NCBI GenBank assembly: GCA_025531455.1
Contig: JAMYHL010000003.1
Span: 310,001-374,000 of the forward strand
Origin: Apiotrichum sp. Y4204
Taxonomy: Eukaryota; Basidiomycota; Tremellomycetes; Trichosporonales; Trichosporonaceae
Direction: 5' to 3'
Length of the DNA stretch: 64,000 nucleotides
Below the pieces are notes generated by a model. That model saw nothing but the letters and a program-made list of their open reading frames with translations. It was not told where the DNA came from and did no database searches. Of this stretch, positions 20,935-32,400 are shown piece by piece. How positions within the stretch are numbered: the first letter of the stretch is position 1; each line of letters starts with the position of its first letter. Made by a program: the position numbers and the translations under genes.

Positions 20935-21864
20935 CTAGTCGTCATCACCACCAGTCGCGAGCCCATTCCGGATCCCGACCTTGCCCCTCCGCGCCGACTT
21001 ATCCCGGAACCGCCCGTCGTCCGAGTCATCATCCTCGTCATCGCTCTTGCTCTTTTTGCTCTTCATGTGCGCAGGGAGCAGCGAGCCAAGGCTGATCGGC
21101 CCGTCGTGGAGCACGCCCGCGCGCTTGAGCCGCCACTCGAGAGTTTTCGAGGTGAAGCTGTCGGTCTGGCCAAGTTCCTCGAACCCGATAAGCCTGGGAT
21201 GAGTGTCATAATCCTTCATCCCTCCATGCTCCCCAATTCCCCTCACTCACCGATCAACACACGCCCCGTCAACGAACACGTGCACACACGGCAACACCTG
21301 AATGCCAAACTTGCCGACGAGGAACGGAATGTCGGCAACGGACGCACGAAGGAAGAGCGTGTGTGGGTACTTTGGCGCGATTTCCTACGAGTGTGTGAGC
21401 CAAGCGCAGAGTGGAGAGGTGAGGTCGACAGAGCCCAACGGCTTCCCTCGGTTTCGCGCTACACGCTGCGAGACTTACCTCCAGCTTCTGGTCCATGATC
21501 CTGCAGCGCGGAAAGTCGGGGTGGAAAAAGTGGATGAGGCACCATTTCTCCTTACTGCGGGTGTGAGCATTCACAAACCAAGGGGAGCAAGACGAGGGCG
21601 ATGGAAACACAAATGCCAGACGTCCAGCCCCTCTCCCAACTGCTAAGTCCTCGCCCTTCGGGGTCGCGCTCACCTCATACGCTCAATAAGCTTCTTCTCG
21701 TCGCCATACGTGACCACGCGCCCATACTCCGTCTCGCGGAGGTGCTGCGCCTTCTGGGTCTGCTCGCGGAGCTCGGCCATGCGGCGCTCGCGCTCGGCGC
21801 CGAGGTCGAACGACTCCTCAAGGCCGTCAAGGAGCTCAGAGTCGGAGAGGTCGCTGTCTGGCAT
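20935..21864 (-). CDS. PLP1: Phosducin-like thioredoxin-fold protein PLP1 (TXNDC9-like)
   Basis: Four exons: 21674-21864, 21479-21554, 21251-21384, 20935-21193; 660 nt, 219 residues. Features are an acidic N-terminal helix (DSDLSDSELLDGLEESFDL), a charged coiled segment ending GDEKKLIERM, then the thioredoxin-like domain with HFFHPDFPRCRIMD, APKYPHTLFLRASV, FGIQVLPCVHVFVDG and LIGFEELGQTD. The thioredoxin CxxC is absent, as expected for this family, and the tail is basic/acidic (MKSKKSKSDDEDDD). PLP1/TXNDC9 binds the cytosolic chaperonin CCT and modulates tubulin and actin folding. Length fits the family. The start is the ATG at 21864; a TTG upstream is in frame but not a likely start. Confidence 0.9.
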
Positions 21865-23886
21865 CGTGGGCAAGGTGGAGAGAGAGTAAGAGGTGGCGGA
21901 ACTAGAGGTGTTTTGTGGTAGGCTTAGTTGAGTGTGGTGGCCAAAGTACTAAAGTGGAGGAACTCTGGCCTGACAAATGTCAGCCAGGTCGCGAGGATGC
22001 GTGGCGACGCGTCGGATGTGAGCGAGGCGCGTTGCGAAGGCCTGGGGGGTTCTGGTGATAATGGCCACGGTATTTTCACACTCTCCGCGCATGGTCTTAG
22101 TCCACCTACTCCACCCGACCCGCGACCCACTCCGCTTTCGACTTCAGTTCCGACAGAGGCACCGAGGTCTCGACCCGAGTCGATGCCTTTGAGTTTGGGT
22201 GCACCGCCGGCACAACACCTGACGTCCTGCGGTGCCAGCAGCACTGCGCGGAGACAATCGTCTTGAAAGCACCGAGACGCGCAGCGATGCCGAACACGAT
22301 GAGTGGAATCAGACGCAGTGGCGGTCCGCCGATGCGCACGCGCAACGCATCGCATCTGCGCGTGAATTTTAGATAACGAACAGCAGTGCAGCGGGTGTTA
22401 ACATGTTAATGCTCGTGACATGTTTCTTGGAAGCTCGAACAGGTGGTGTTCCTTACATGCTTTTGCAGACGATGTATCACCGGATCACAGACTGGCCAGA
22501 GGGACGGCTTGTGCGCCGTAAACGCGTAAAGCTAAATGATATGATACTGTCCCAGCATGTCCAGCGGCTTGCCGGCTGCTGCGCATGCCGCGGAGTACGC
22601 GTGGCCGCGCGCGAGAGTTTGCCTGACGGAAGCAGGTGGGAGTTCGGTCTCATGAGCTGCAGCATGATCAAGCAACGTGCATCGAATCAGGGTTATCAGA
22701 TGATGCTCGGAACGACCTCCCGACCCATGATCCACCATCCATGATTTCTGCGAGCTGCGACCGCATGGAATCATATGGAAGATGGGAATCTCCATGGCCT
22801 CCATGGTCCCCACGGTCCCCATGGTCTCCCCCCTCCCCGTTCCGCTCTCCACGACCCTCAGACCCCTCCATGCCGCGCGTCCACTTCCGAAGCGTTGCAT
22901 AACGTTGCTGGGATCGACGCGTCTGGTTGGCTGTGGAGAACGTGACGTGACGGAAGAGGCGGGGACGGAGAATGATACAAGCACCGCAACGAGGAACGCC
23001 CCCAAGACGAGGCGCAGGGAAGAGCGCGGACAGGACAGGATGGATCAGTCTTGTAATCGTTCATTAGGCCTTGGACGGGGGCTATTAGAATTTTGCTCTG
23101 TTGGCATTACACCCAACGGTTTACGGTGACTAGAAATTAGCGCCGTCTTCCTACACTTTTCCCCCTTGTGCCTGGGATTTGCGACCTGGCGGCCTGGGCT
23201 GTGTACCGGTGTACGCAGAGACCGCCGGCCCTGGAGCTAGCTGGGCCGAGATCGGCGTGATAGGCCCGAAGCAGGAGGACAAGGAGGACAAGAGGACAAG
23301 GGGCAAGGTGGAGTGGATCAGGGAAAGAGAAGCAAGACCACACAAAACACCGCCTGCGATTGTCCTCCGTCCTCGTCCTAGTCAGGTACACACACTCAGC
23401 CAAAGGGGGGCGCCGCATAGCTGCATAGCGCAATGTCTGAGACTTTTGGAGTAGCAGACCGAAAAGAAGCAGTGGCACTAAGCGTTTACCCAACATGCAA
23501 CCATCTCTGGGATCCCATCTGTCTCGTCTCTCCGCTGTCTCTCAGTCCTCCTGTCCCATCTGCACTCATCCCATCACCATCGCAATCACTTTCAACAACA
23601 CCACATCTTGCGGACGTACTCAAGACACCGCAGCACACAATCTCTCATCTACTCATCTCCCACTAGATTCTAGAATTCAGTCGTTTCGCAGTGCACCACC
23701 GACGTCACTTTGCTCGCTCATTAGATCGATCCGCCGCGCGCAGCTTCTTTTTGCTTCTTCATCGTCCTATCCGATCCATTCGATCCATTCCCTCCATCCA
23801 CTCGCATCCACCACCGCGACGGCGACGTGTGTCACTCGTCAAACCGCTACCCACACCCCCACCATCTCTAGTCTCCAACCCCCTCC
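21865..23886. other. Divergent intergenic region between PLP1 and the arrestin-like gene
   Basis: 2.0 kb with no supported gene. Frames on both strands are short and without motifs. A CCATGG/GGTCCCCA-rich low-complexity patch lies near 22790-22845. The 3' half (23500-23885) is CT-rich with CATCC/ATTCGATCC short repeats and looks like the 5' UTR of the plus-strand gene. Confidence 0.45.
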
Positions 23887-26800
23887 ATGACCGGGTCCTC
23901 CGCGGCGGGCCCTGTCCGCCTGTACCTCCGCGAGCCGCCGCACCTGCCATTCATCCAAGGCTGGCCCGGCATCCCGCCTAACGACCAGCGCCAGCAAGCG
24001 ACCGTTCAGGGCACCGTCGAGGTCCGCGTCCACTCGGGGGCAGTCAAGGCCAAACACGTACGCGTCGAGATCCGCAAGTACGAGTCTGTGCCGTCGGGTC
24101 CCGTTGCCAAGGCGGCGTTCCAGAACAACTGGGAGAATGTCGGCAAGGTGCACGTCCTCTGGCGTGCCCCCGAGGGCAAGGAGTTTGATCTGCTGAACAC
24201 GGCCGACTTTCGCTTCGTGATACCCCTCCCGAACGACATGCCGCCCAGCATCGAGCTGAGCAAAAGCAGCGGTATCCGGTATGAGCTCGTCGCGACCGTC
24301 ACATACAAGGGCAAGGGCGGCTTCTTCCGCAAGGACCCAACAACGACCACCACGATGAGCCAGCCGCTCCGTATCGTAAAGTACGATCTGGCGTCCGCGT
24401 GGCCCATGTACTCGCGCCACGAGCAGTTCTCCGCAACAGGCGCCCTCGACCAGCTGCGCCTCGAGGTGGACCGCACGACGCAGGCTTTCGGCCCGGGCGA
24501 CAGGATGCTCGTCACTGCCACGGTCAAGAGCAAAATGTCGCCCCCGTTCAAGGTCAAGCACATTGAGCTCATCCTCACAGAGGTGCTCACTATTATGCCG
24601 TCGTCCGAGGACAAGAATAAAACAAAGGCGAAGAAGACAAAGAATAAGGCGCCGCAGCAGCCGAGCGTCAAGCGCACGCAGCTGACTTCGGCGCGTGCAC
24701 AGGTCGGCGAGTTCCTCGGCCCCGGCCAGGAGACAAAGGGCTCGTTGGACCTTGTCGTCCCGACTGACCGGCCCCTGCTCACTGTGCGCGCACAAGACTT
24801 CCGCCTCGAGTATGAGCTCGCGGTCGAGGCAACTCTGGAGACCATACCCAACAAGCTTGTCGTCGCTGGAATCCCGTGCATCATCGGCACATTCAGCCGG
24901 TCGAGCGCCCAGCAGGCTGTAAAGTGAGCCCCGAGGAATGCACAAGGCGATTCTAACCCACAGGGATATCGGCTTTGTCGAGGGCTTCAGCTTCAACCAA
25001 CGCCCGGGGGCGACGCCCCAGCAGTCGCACTCGAGTGGGACATTCCCCACCGCTCAGAACCCCGACAAGATGGCACTTGAAAAGGCCGCTGTTGCCGCAC
25101 TCTCGGCGGCGAACCGGCGTAGCCCATCGCTCAACAATGGCTCCTACCTCTCGCCCGACCTCAGCTCCGTAACCAACCCGTCGACGCATTTCCCAGGCCT
25201 CACCCCCTCGCCTGGCCCGCAGCAGGTTGCCGCGTCGCCGCCGGGCTCACCGGGGCGTCACATCGAGGGTTTCACGCCCCGTAACGACTGGCGCGGCTCG
25301 TCATCCACCACAGTCACCAGCCTTACTTCCGGCACCGACTTCTTCCACGACCGCGCCAGCGGCGCAATGACCTTGCCAGCACGCCGTACCTCGCAGTCGC
25401 CGAATATCAATGGCACCGCAAATGTCAGCCCCGATCCCGGCAGCCGCGGAAGGTTTGACGACAACCAGATGGGCGGCTCGATGCGCCACCGCGTCTCCTC
25501 CCAATCGGACGCTAGCCAGCCGCGTGCGACTGCAAACTCGTTTGGCGCTTGGAACTCAGGCGCGTACGAGTCGATTATGGATACCGAGACTGTCCAGAGC
25601 CCCGGCACTGGCAATTCGCGAGTTTCGCGTGACACCTCGGCGCCCTTGACCACCGAGCCGGAGCGCGTCCGCGCGCACCATCCATCGCAGTCGCCCAAGC
25701 TGCCTGACATTGCGGATGAGTCGCACCACGGCCTTCCGCCAGAGTACGCGCCGCCGTCCAAGGTGAACCGCACGGCATCGCCTTCTGCCGGTCCGAGCTC
25801 GTCCGCCGCCCGCCAGCGCAACCTCTCCAACGACTTTATGAACGCGTCGCAGGAGAAGGATGAGCAGCGCAGGCGGTACGAGGAGGCAACCCGTGCGATG
25901 AACCCCGTTATCGCCGGTACGAGTAATCCGTCGAGCCCGCGCGCCAACGGCTTCGACTCGGTTTCCCCCCAGGGCACTGGCACCGCCAGCGGAAGTGGCT
26001 TTGCGGCCACCGCCGAGCGCCAGGTTGGGTCCCCCGTTGGCACCAGCAGCGACCGTGCCACCCCTGCGCCGTCGCATCACGACGATCCCATCCCTTATGA
26101 CCAGATCTTCGGCTCCAACGCCCCCGGCAAGATGCCGCAGCACCGGACGCAGGCTCAGCGCCAGCCGAGCATCGTGGCTACGCCGACGCCGCCGCCCCAA
26201 CAACCCCCGCAGCAGCAAAGGAAGGGTAAGGGCCGACTGGACATGACTGCCGAGGAGGAGAAGGCTGTCATTGTCGAAAGGTACAGGAACGCGCAGGCAG
26301 CCGTCGCGCGCAACCAGGCCGCATACGACGACGATGTCGAGCCAGACCCCGAGATCATGGGTCCCGCCCCCGCCCCGCTTGCCATGCTGCCGGCCAATAT
26401 CAATCCTGCGGTCGCCGCAATGGTCAAGAGGCCGCCGAATGCCGCCGCTGGCTCGAGCTCGCAGCCCCCACCGCAGGTGTTTAGCCAGCACGACTTTGCA
26501 TCGGCCGAGCAGGAGAAGGAGATGATGCGCAGACGCTACGAGCAGGCGATGGGCCACGAGACGCAGTCGAGTGGTTCCCAGTACGCGCCGCGTCAAGACA
26601 CCCAGCCACCACTCAATGAGCCGCCACTTGCGCAGTCTTCGACATCTCAAGGCGGATCCTCGGGCCCCTCGGGATTCTCAGGACAGGACGACATGCGGAG
26701 GCGGTACGAGGAGGCGCAGAACCGCGTCGCCCTGCACCATTCACCTTCCCCGCCGTCGTCTCCGCGCGGAGGCGGATCGCGCGCTGCCGCGACACCCCCG

Positions 26801-27769
26801 GCAGGCAGCTCGCGCATGCCGCAGGCGTACCTCTCCGCCGCGGAGGAGAAGGAGATGATGCGCAAGCGCTACGAGGAGGCACAGAACCGCGTTGCGCGCG
26901 CGAGCGAGTCGCCCCAGGCGCATCCCCCCGCGGTTGATCGCAGCCCCAACCAGTTCACGGGCGTCAACCCTCCGAATGCCGGTGCACCGCTGAGCTACGA
27001 CGAGATATTCGGTTCTGACGGTTCCCGTGCGGGTGCGTCGAGTCCGCCGGCACTTGCAGGTCCGTCGAACCCGCCTGCGCCGAGCATGAACCCGGCGTAC
27101 ATGTCTGCCGCGCAGGAGAAAGAGATGATGCGCAAGCGGTACGAAGACGCGCAGCACGCCGTCGCCCGCGCCGCGGGCGAGCCTGACGGTCCCTCTGCGG
27201 GGCCGTCGGCTTCGGGGTCAGGCGGGTTCGACGGTCCTATCCCGTACGACGCCATCTTTGGTTCCGGGTCCTCCTCGGGCCCCTCCAAGCCGACCACCAT
27301 GCCGGCCACGTACATGTCTGCCGCGGACGAAAAGGAGATGATGCGCAAGCGGTACGAGGAGGCCCAGCACCGCGTCGCCCGTGCGGCTGGCAGCGTATCC
27401 CCTCCTCCGATGCAGCAGCAGCTCACCTCCTCCCCGACGCAGCTGTCTGGCGGGGAAGCGGCGCAGGGCGCGTACATGTCTGCTGAGCAGGAGAAGGACC
27501 TCATGCGGCGGCGGTACGAGCAGGCGACGGACGCGGTGCGCCACGCGCAGAACACGAGCCCGACGCCAATGGGGAGCAGCAGCCGCGGCGGCTCGCTGTC
27601 GTCGCATGCGCGCTCTGCCACGCTCGACTATGGAAGCCAGGCGGGCAGCGTGCGCGGCGACCGCAGCACGCTCGGGCGGAGCATGAGTGTCATTCCGGAC
27701 GGGCCGCCGCCGCCGCTCGCGCCCCGCCCGCCGAGGGAGTACATTGAGCGCATCTCCGCGAGGGATTAG
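23887..27769 (+). CDS. Large arrestin-like adaptor with repeat-bearing disordered tail
   Basis: Two exons, 23887-24923 and 24964-27769; 3843 nt, 1280 residues. Residues 1-345 form an arrestin-like fold: a beta-rich N-domain (VEVRVHSGAVKAKHVRVEIRK, then LPNDMPPSIELSKSSGIRYEL) and a C-domain (FGPGDRMLVTATVKSK, VKHIELILTEV, PIPNKLVVAGIPCIIGTF-like end). The rest is Ser/Pro/Gln-rich and disordered. It carries about eight copies of a short charged helix of the type AEEKEMMRKRYEEAQNRVARA and three copies of a P[IL][PS]YDxIFGS motif. A PPEY sequence near residues 604-607 fits the PPxY motif that alpha-arrestins use to bind the Rsp5 ubiquitin ligase. A trafficking-adaptor role in membrane-protein endocytosis is inferred from fold plus PY motif. 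The repeats are not something I can assign to a known family. Confidence 0.78.
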
Positions 27770-29422
27770 AGCTATACCCCGTTTGGGTGAGATTGTAGTC
27801 GTGTCCATGTCGAGCTGCTAGGCGATAGAGAGCCCGCTGTCGAGATCTTAATGCGCGAAATGCATAATTGTGAGAATTTGGGCAGGTCGGACAGTGGCAT
27901 TGCTGGCGGTCGATCGCACATGATCAGCAGCTGCTAGCGATCGGGGCTCTGGATGACCTGGAAGATCCAGACGCCGTTGAGCACGCTAGCACCGAGGATC
28001 CGGGGATTCTGGGATCGTCAATACGTAAATCTTGGATCAACAACAGCGGATCACTGGATCGCCTGATCAGCGAATCAGCAGATCAGCGGATCAGATCAGC
28101 GGATCAGCAGGGGCTCGGACGAGGCTATCTGCAGCTCTGCAGCACCTAGTCGATCAGAGAGCAGATATCAGCAAATCCAGCAGCTCGGCAGTTCGGCAGA
28201 TCCCTCGGCGGTCGACATGGGCGACTTGGGCGACTTGTTTTTCTCATCCATCCTGGCAATCTAGATATTTCTGGATTTCTACTGTTCTATTCCTGTCCCG
28301 CGGCATGCCACCAGCTAACAGCTACAACTGTTATACATATACGATGCAGAATGCGTAAACAATACGAGATGGGGCTATGAGACCATGAATGCGTGAGATA
28401 CGACCAGCACCGGTCTGGATCACCCAGCACCCAGCACCCAGGGCATATATGCCGCGGATCGCGCGTCCGAGGTATGCGTCATAGCGGAGATCAGTGACCA
28501 TCTGGGGCTAAAGCCAGGGCGGTGGGTAGCACAGGGAGGAAGGGGGAAAAAAAAAAAAGGTTCGTGCAGCCCAAGAGCGCACATCCGCGCCTAATAGGTG
28601 ATTACTATTGAAGTACTGTTTTATTATGATTATTTTGATACCCTTCCTAATTGCTGCCCTTTTTTCGTCCCGCCCATTGGCGGTGGCTGGGCGTGCTTTG
28701 CTGCGTTGCTGCTCTACGCTCTACAGTTCTGCTTCCTTTGCCCGCCCCCCTCCTCCCTTGTTCCCCCCTGCAGTTGCCCCCCCTGCAAAGTGCTCCTTTG
28801 CAGCGCACACCACCACTGTGAAGCACACTGCACACTGTGGCACGCTGTTACTGCTCCCATCCCCCATCCACCACCACCACAACCACCACCACTATCACCA
28901 CCATCACCACCATCCTCCTCTCCATCCCCATCTCTGCCGTCTCTATCCCCCCCTCTATCCCTTCTCTCCTACTCACGCCTTTACGCCCCGTCACGGCCTC
29001 ACGTCGCGCCGCGCGCACTCACGCTTTCTAGGCGGTTCATCGACCCCCACGCGGTCACCCCGATCACTTTGGTACCGACACCGACGCACCGACGCACCGA
29101 CCCCCCGACCCTCCGACCTCCGACACCCGCCCCCTCCCTTCCCCTCTCCGCCGTCTGCTTCGCTTCGCCGCCCGGTCAGACGCCCGCACCCGTCGCTCCG
29201 GAACCCTGCGGACCGACGCGGCGGACCACGGACTACGGACCACGGACCACGGACCACTATCGGACCCATCGCGTTCCACTCCCACTTTACCTGCACGTCT
29301 AGTCGGCCCATCACCAGTTCCTCCCCCGCCCACGCTCCTATCGCCCGAGCTTCGCGGTCGCCGGCCGCTAGCCCCGCCCCTCCCGGTCCCATCTGACGCG
29401 CTCACCGAGCCCGAGGCGGCCC
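27770..29422. other. Intergenic region with repeats; CT-rich leader of ROM2
   Basis: 1.65 kb with no supported gene. It contains degenerate GATCAGC/GGATCA repeats at about 28030-28110, a CACCCAGCACCCAG repeat near 28420, an A12 run at about 28547-28558, a CCACCAC/ATCACCACC microsatellite at 28866-28915 and a (GGACCAC)n tract at about 29222-29262. The 28600-29400 part is C/T-rich with long Pro/Ser frames in two phases, typical of a pyrimidine-rich 5' leader. Confidence 0.45.
28866..28915 (+). repeat. CCACCAC/ATCACCACC microsatellite
   Basis: Imperfect trinucleotide-type tract of CCA and ACC units in the presumed leader of the ROM2 gene. Homologous proteins do not suggest that it is coding. 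Confidence 0.7.
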
Positions 29423-32400
29423 ATGATGCCGCCCTTTGGCTCCCGCCAGCGGCCGCAGTATCCCGGCGCGCCGCCGCGCCCCGGCCAGCCGCCGTCGCGC
29501 AACGAGGCCTTTGAGAACATCTTTGGCCGCCCAGCCGGCGGACACCATCTCGGCCCGGGCGCGCCGCCGGGTGCAGCACACGGAGGACCCGGCGGCCCAG
29601 GCGCACACCCTCCCCGCCCGCACCCCCACCAACAAGGGTTCGGCGGCCCCCCAGTTGGCGCACCCCCCTATCCGCGCGGATACCCACCGCAGACAGGCGC
29701 GCCGTCCTACCCCCCGAACATGGCGCCGCCGATGCCCCCGTCAATGCCCCAGCAGCACATGCCCCAGCCCATGCCCCCGCGTCCGTTCCCCCAGCAGCAG
29801 TACCGTCCGTCCACGGACGCCTACGCCGACCTGTACGCGCGCCAGGCGGTGCCGCCCGCGAACGGCTTCCCCCGCCCGCATCTCCCCCAGCAGACGGGGC
29901 CGCCGCCAGGATACATGGTGAGTAGAGAGAGGAGGGTGCGCGCACAGTGCTGTCGCTCGCGCTTCGTTTTTGTGGTCTTGCCGCCTCAGTACTAATTCCA
30001 GACCACCGAGCAGCCGCGGTCCGCGCTTCCCAACCGCCGCGCATCTCTCACGCCGAGCTTCGCCTCCCAGGCGAGTGGATACTCCCCGCAGGCGATCGGG
30101 CAGGCACGTCCTCCTCCGCAAGGGGGATTCAACGGCTACGCAAGCAACCACGACCGTCTTCCCCACATCTCCGTGCTCGAGCAGCCGGAGGAGGACGATC
30201 CGTACGGCGGCATAGTGCAGGCCCCGCCGGCGATGACACCGATGATGCGGCCACCAGGCCAGCGCTCCGTCTCCGCCGTGTCTGCGGCGTCCTCGGGGTC
30301 GACAGCATCGACAATAACCGCCCCACCAGGGCAGGCACCGCCGCGCTCCCGCTCGCTACACAGTGCAGGCGGCCGCCCCACCCCGGCAGGCATCAATACG
30401 AACGTCGGCCGGCCTCCTGATGTGGCCTCCCCCGCTGATTATGTCCGCCAGATGAGCGCAATGTCCCTCAGCGGGCGCGGGACACCAGGCCCGCTAGACG
30501 ATATAGTCGGCATACCAGACCGTAATAGCGCGGACCTCGGGTCGCTCAAGGGCCCCTGGGAGCCGGAATCGAATTGTAAGTGTGAGAATGCGCAAGTCGT
30601 GGAGGCCAGGATTGGAGGTGTGGTCCGCACCGCGCCAGGTGGTATCCTGGCCTGCACCGTTGGGGACTGTTCGCACTGACTGTTCGCAAGTGCGAACAGT
30701 CCGCGACGCAACTCCCCCGCAACTCATCCTCACCCCTTTTTCTGTTTGCTCACACACAGCTCGCCACATGTCCTCTGGCAGCTCCGGGTCCAATCCGCCC
30801 AACCCGCGCACCTTGCATCACCGCATGCCCTCGGACTCGTCCATTGCAAGCAGCGTGTACACCATCTCGGGCCGTGGCGTAGGGTGAGTGTGACTGATCC
30901 TCATTGTTCTCAGCAGTGTCGTCAATGGGCTATCTGCGAGTTTGCATGATGACGACACTGCGTTGCAGCGCAATTGCTGCCAGGGGCGACACGTGCTGGC
31001 TGCACGTGAAGCCGCGTGTATCGCGGCTCATATCCACTGTCGCATGCCCAGCTCTGCTGCCAGCGCTGCCAGCTCTGCTCGCTGCGCCTGCACCAGGATT
31101 CGCATCAGCATACAAAGGACCGCAGCTGACAATCACAGACCGTTATCCCAGATCGGCACCGGCGGTGTCAGCACGGACAGTCCCTTTGGCTCCCCCTCGA
31201 CGCCCACCGGGTCGGAAAACGGGTACCGCCAGCGGAGACTGTCCTCGCGCAAGTCGATGGAGTCGACGCACTCTCTTCCGTTGCCCAATACGACCGACTC
31301 GCCTCTGCCCCCCGGTGCAGCTACTTCAGCTTTCGACAATCGCGCAATGTCCTTTTCCGGAACCGTCAACCGCCGCGACCTTGCAAACCAGATGCGTGCC
31401 TCGCAGGGCTCCCTCGCCGAGACGTCGCGCGTGCTGGGCCTCACCACGCTGTCGCCGGTCCCGTCACAGCGCCATCTCGGCCGCAAACAGTCCCAGCGTC
31501 AGGTTGCGCTGGCCAGCATTGTCGTCGTCCCGGCTCTTCTCTCCACCGTCGCCGCCGCGTTCCGCCAGCTCGTGCACCCAGGAGAAATTCACAAGGAGGG
31601 CATCACGTACAAGGACGCATTCGACGGCCGCACCGCCGTCTCCGTCATTGCCGACATTATCAAAACACCAGACCGCAATCTGGCATTGCTCCTGGGCCGC
31701 GCGCTGGACGCTCAAAAGTTCTTTCACGACGTCACCTATGCCCATCGCCTACGCGACACGCCAAATGAGGTTTACCAGTTCCGCGAGCGCCTGGTCGCGC
31801 CGCTTAATAACAACGACACTGCCGCCACCGACTCGCCATCGTCGGACCATCTCACCCTCACACGCCCGGCTTCCACCAGCAGCGGCACACGCTCCACCGC
31901 CCCGCGGCTCACGGATTCCGAATCCTCGTCATACTTTCCCCCACCCAGCGCAGTCAGCTCAAAGCCGTCACCATCTGTCGGCCTCCCGGCCACGCCGGTG
32001 GACTCGTCGGACGACTCGGACCACGACGACCTCCCGAACGGTGTGTTTACGCTTCTCACCGACTGCTACTCGCCAACATGCACGCGCGAGCAGCTGTGTT
32101 ACTCTATAAACTGCCCGCGCCGGCTGGAGCAGATGAAGCGCCTGAACATGAAGTCTGTGCACCCGGGTCTGTCGCGCAAGATCGAAGAGGTCATCCACGA
32201 CGACTCGAAGGACTCGGGCGGTACGCTGTGGATCCACTCGGTGTCGCAGGAGATTCTCGATTCCGTCGACGACAGGGAGAAGAAACGCCAGGAGGCGATC
32301 AACGAGGTCATCTACACGGAACGTGACTTTGTGCGCGCCCTCGAGTATCTCCACGACTCGTGGGTCAAGCCCCTGCGTACCCTCGACGTCATTGAGGCGA

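Noticed and set aside
23839..25050. 403-codon minus-strand frame over the arrestin exon
   Set aside because: Antisense shadow of the conserved arrestin fold; no independent motif.
25556..26650. 364-codon minus-strand frame in the arrestin tail
   Set aside because: Antisense of the repeat-bearing coding tail; composition artefact.
28598..29396. Two overlapping Pro/Ser/His-rich plus-strand frames upstream of ROM2
   Set aside because: CT-rich leader with microsatellites; both phases are open because the sequence is pyrimidine-rich, and neither has domains.
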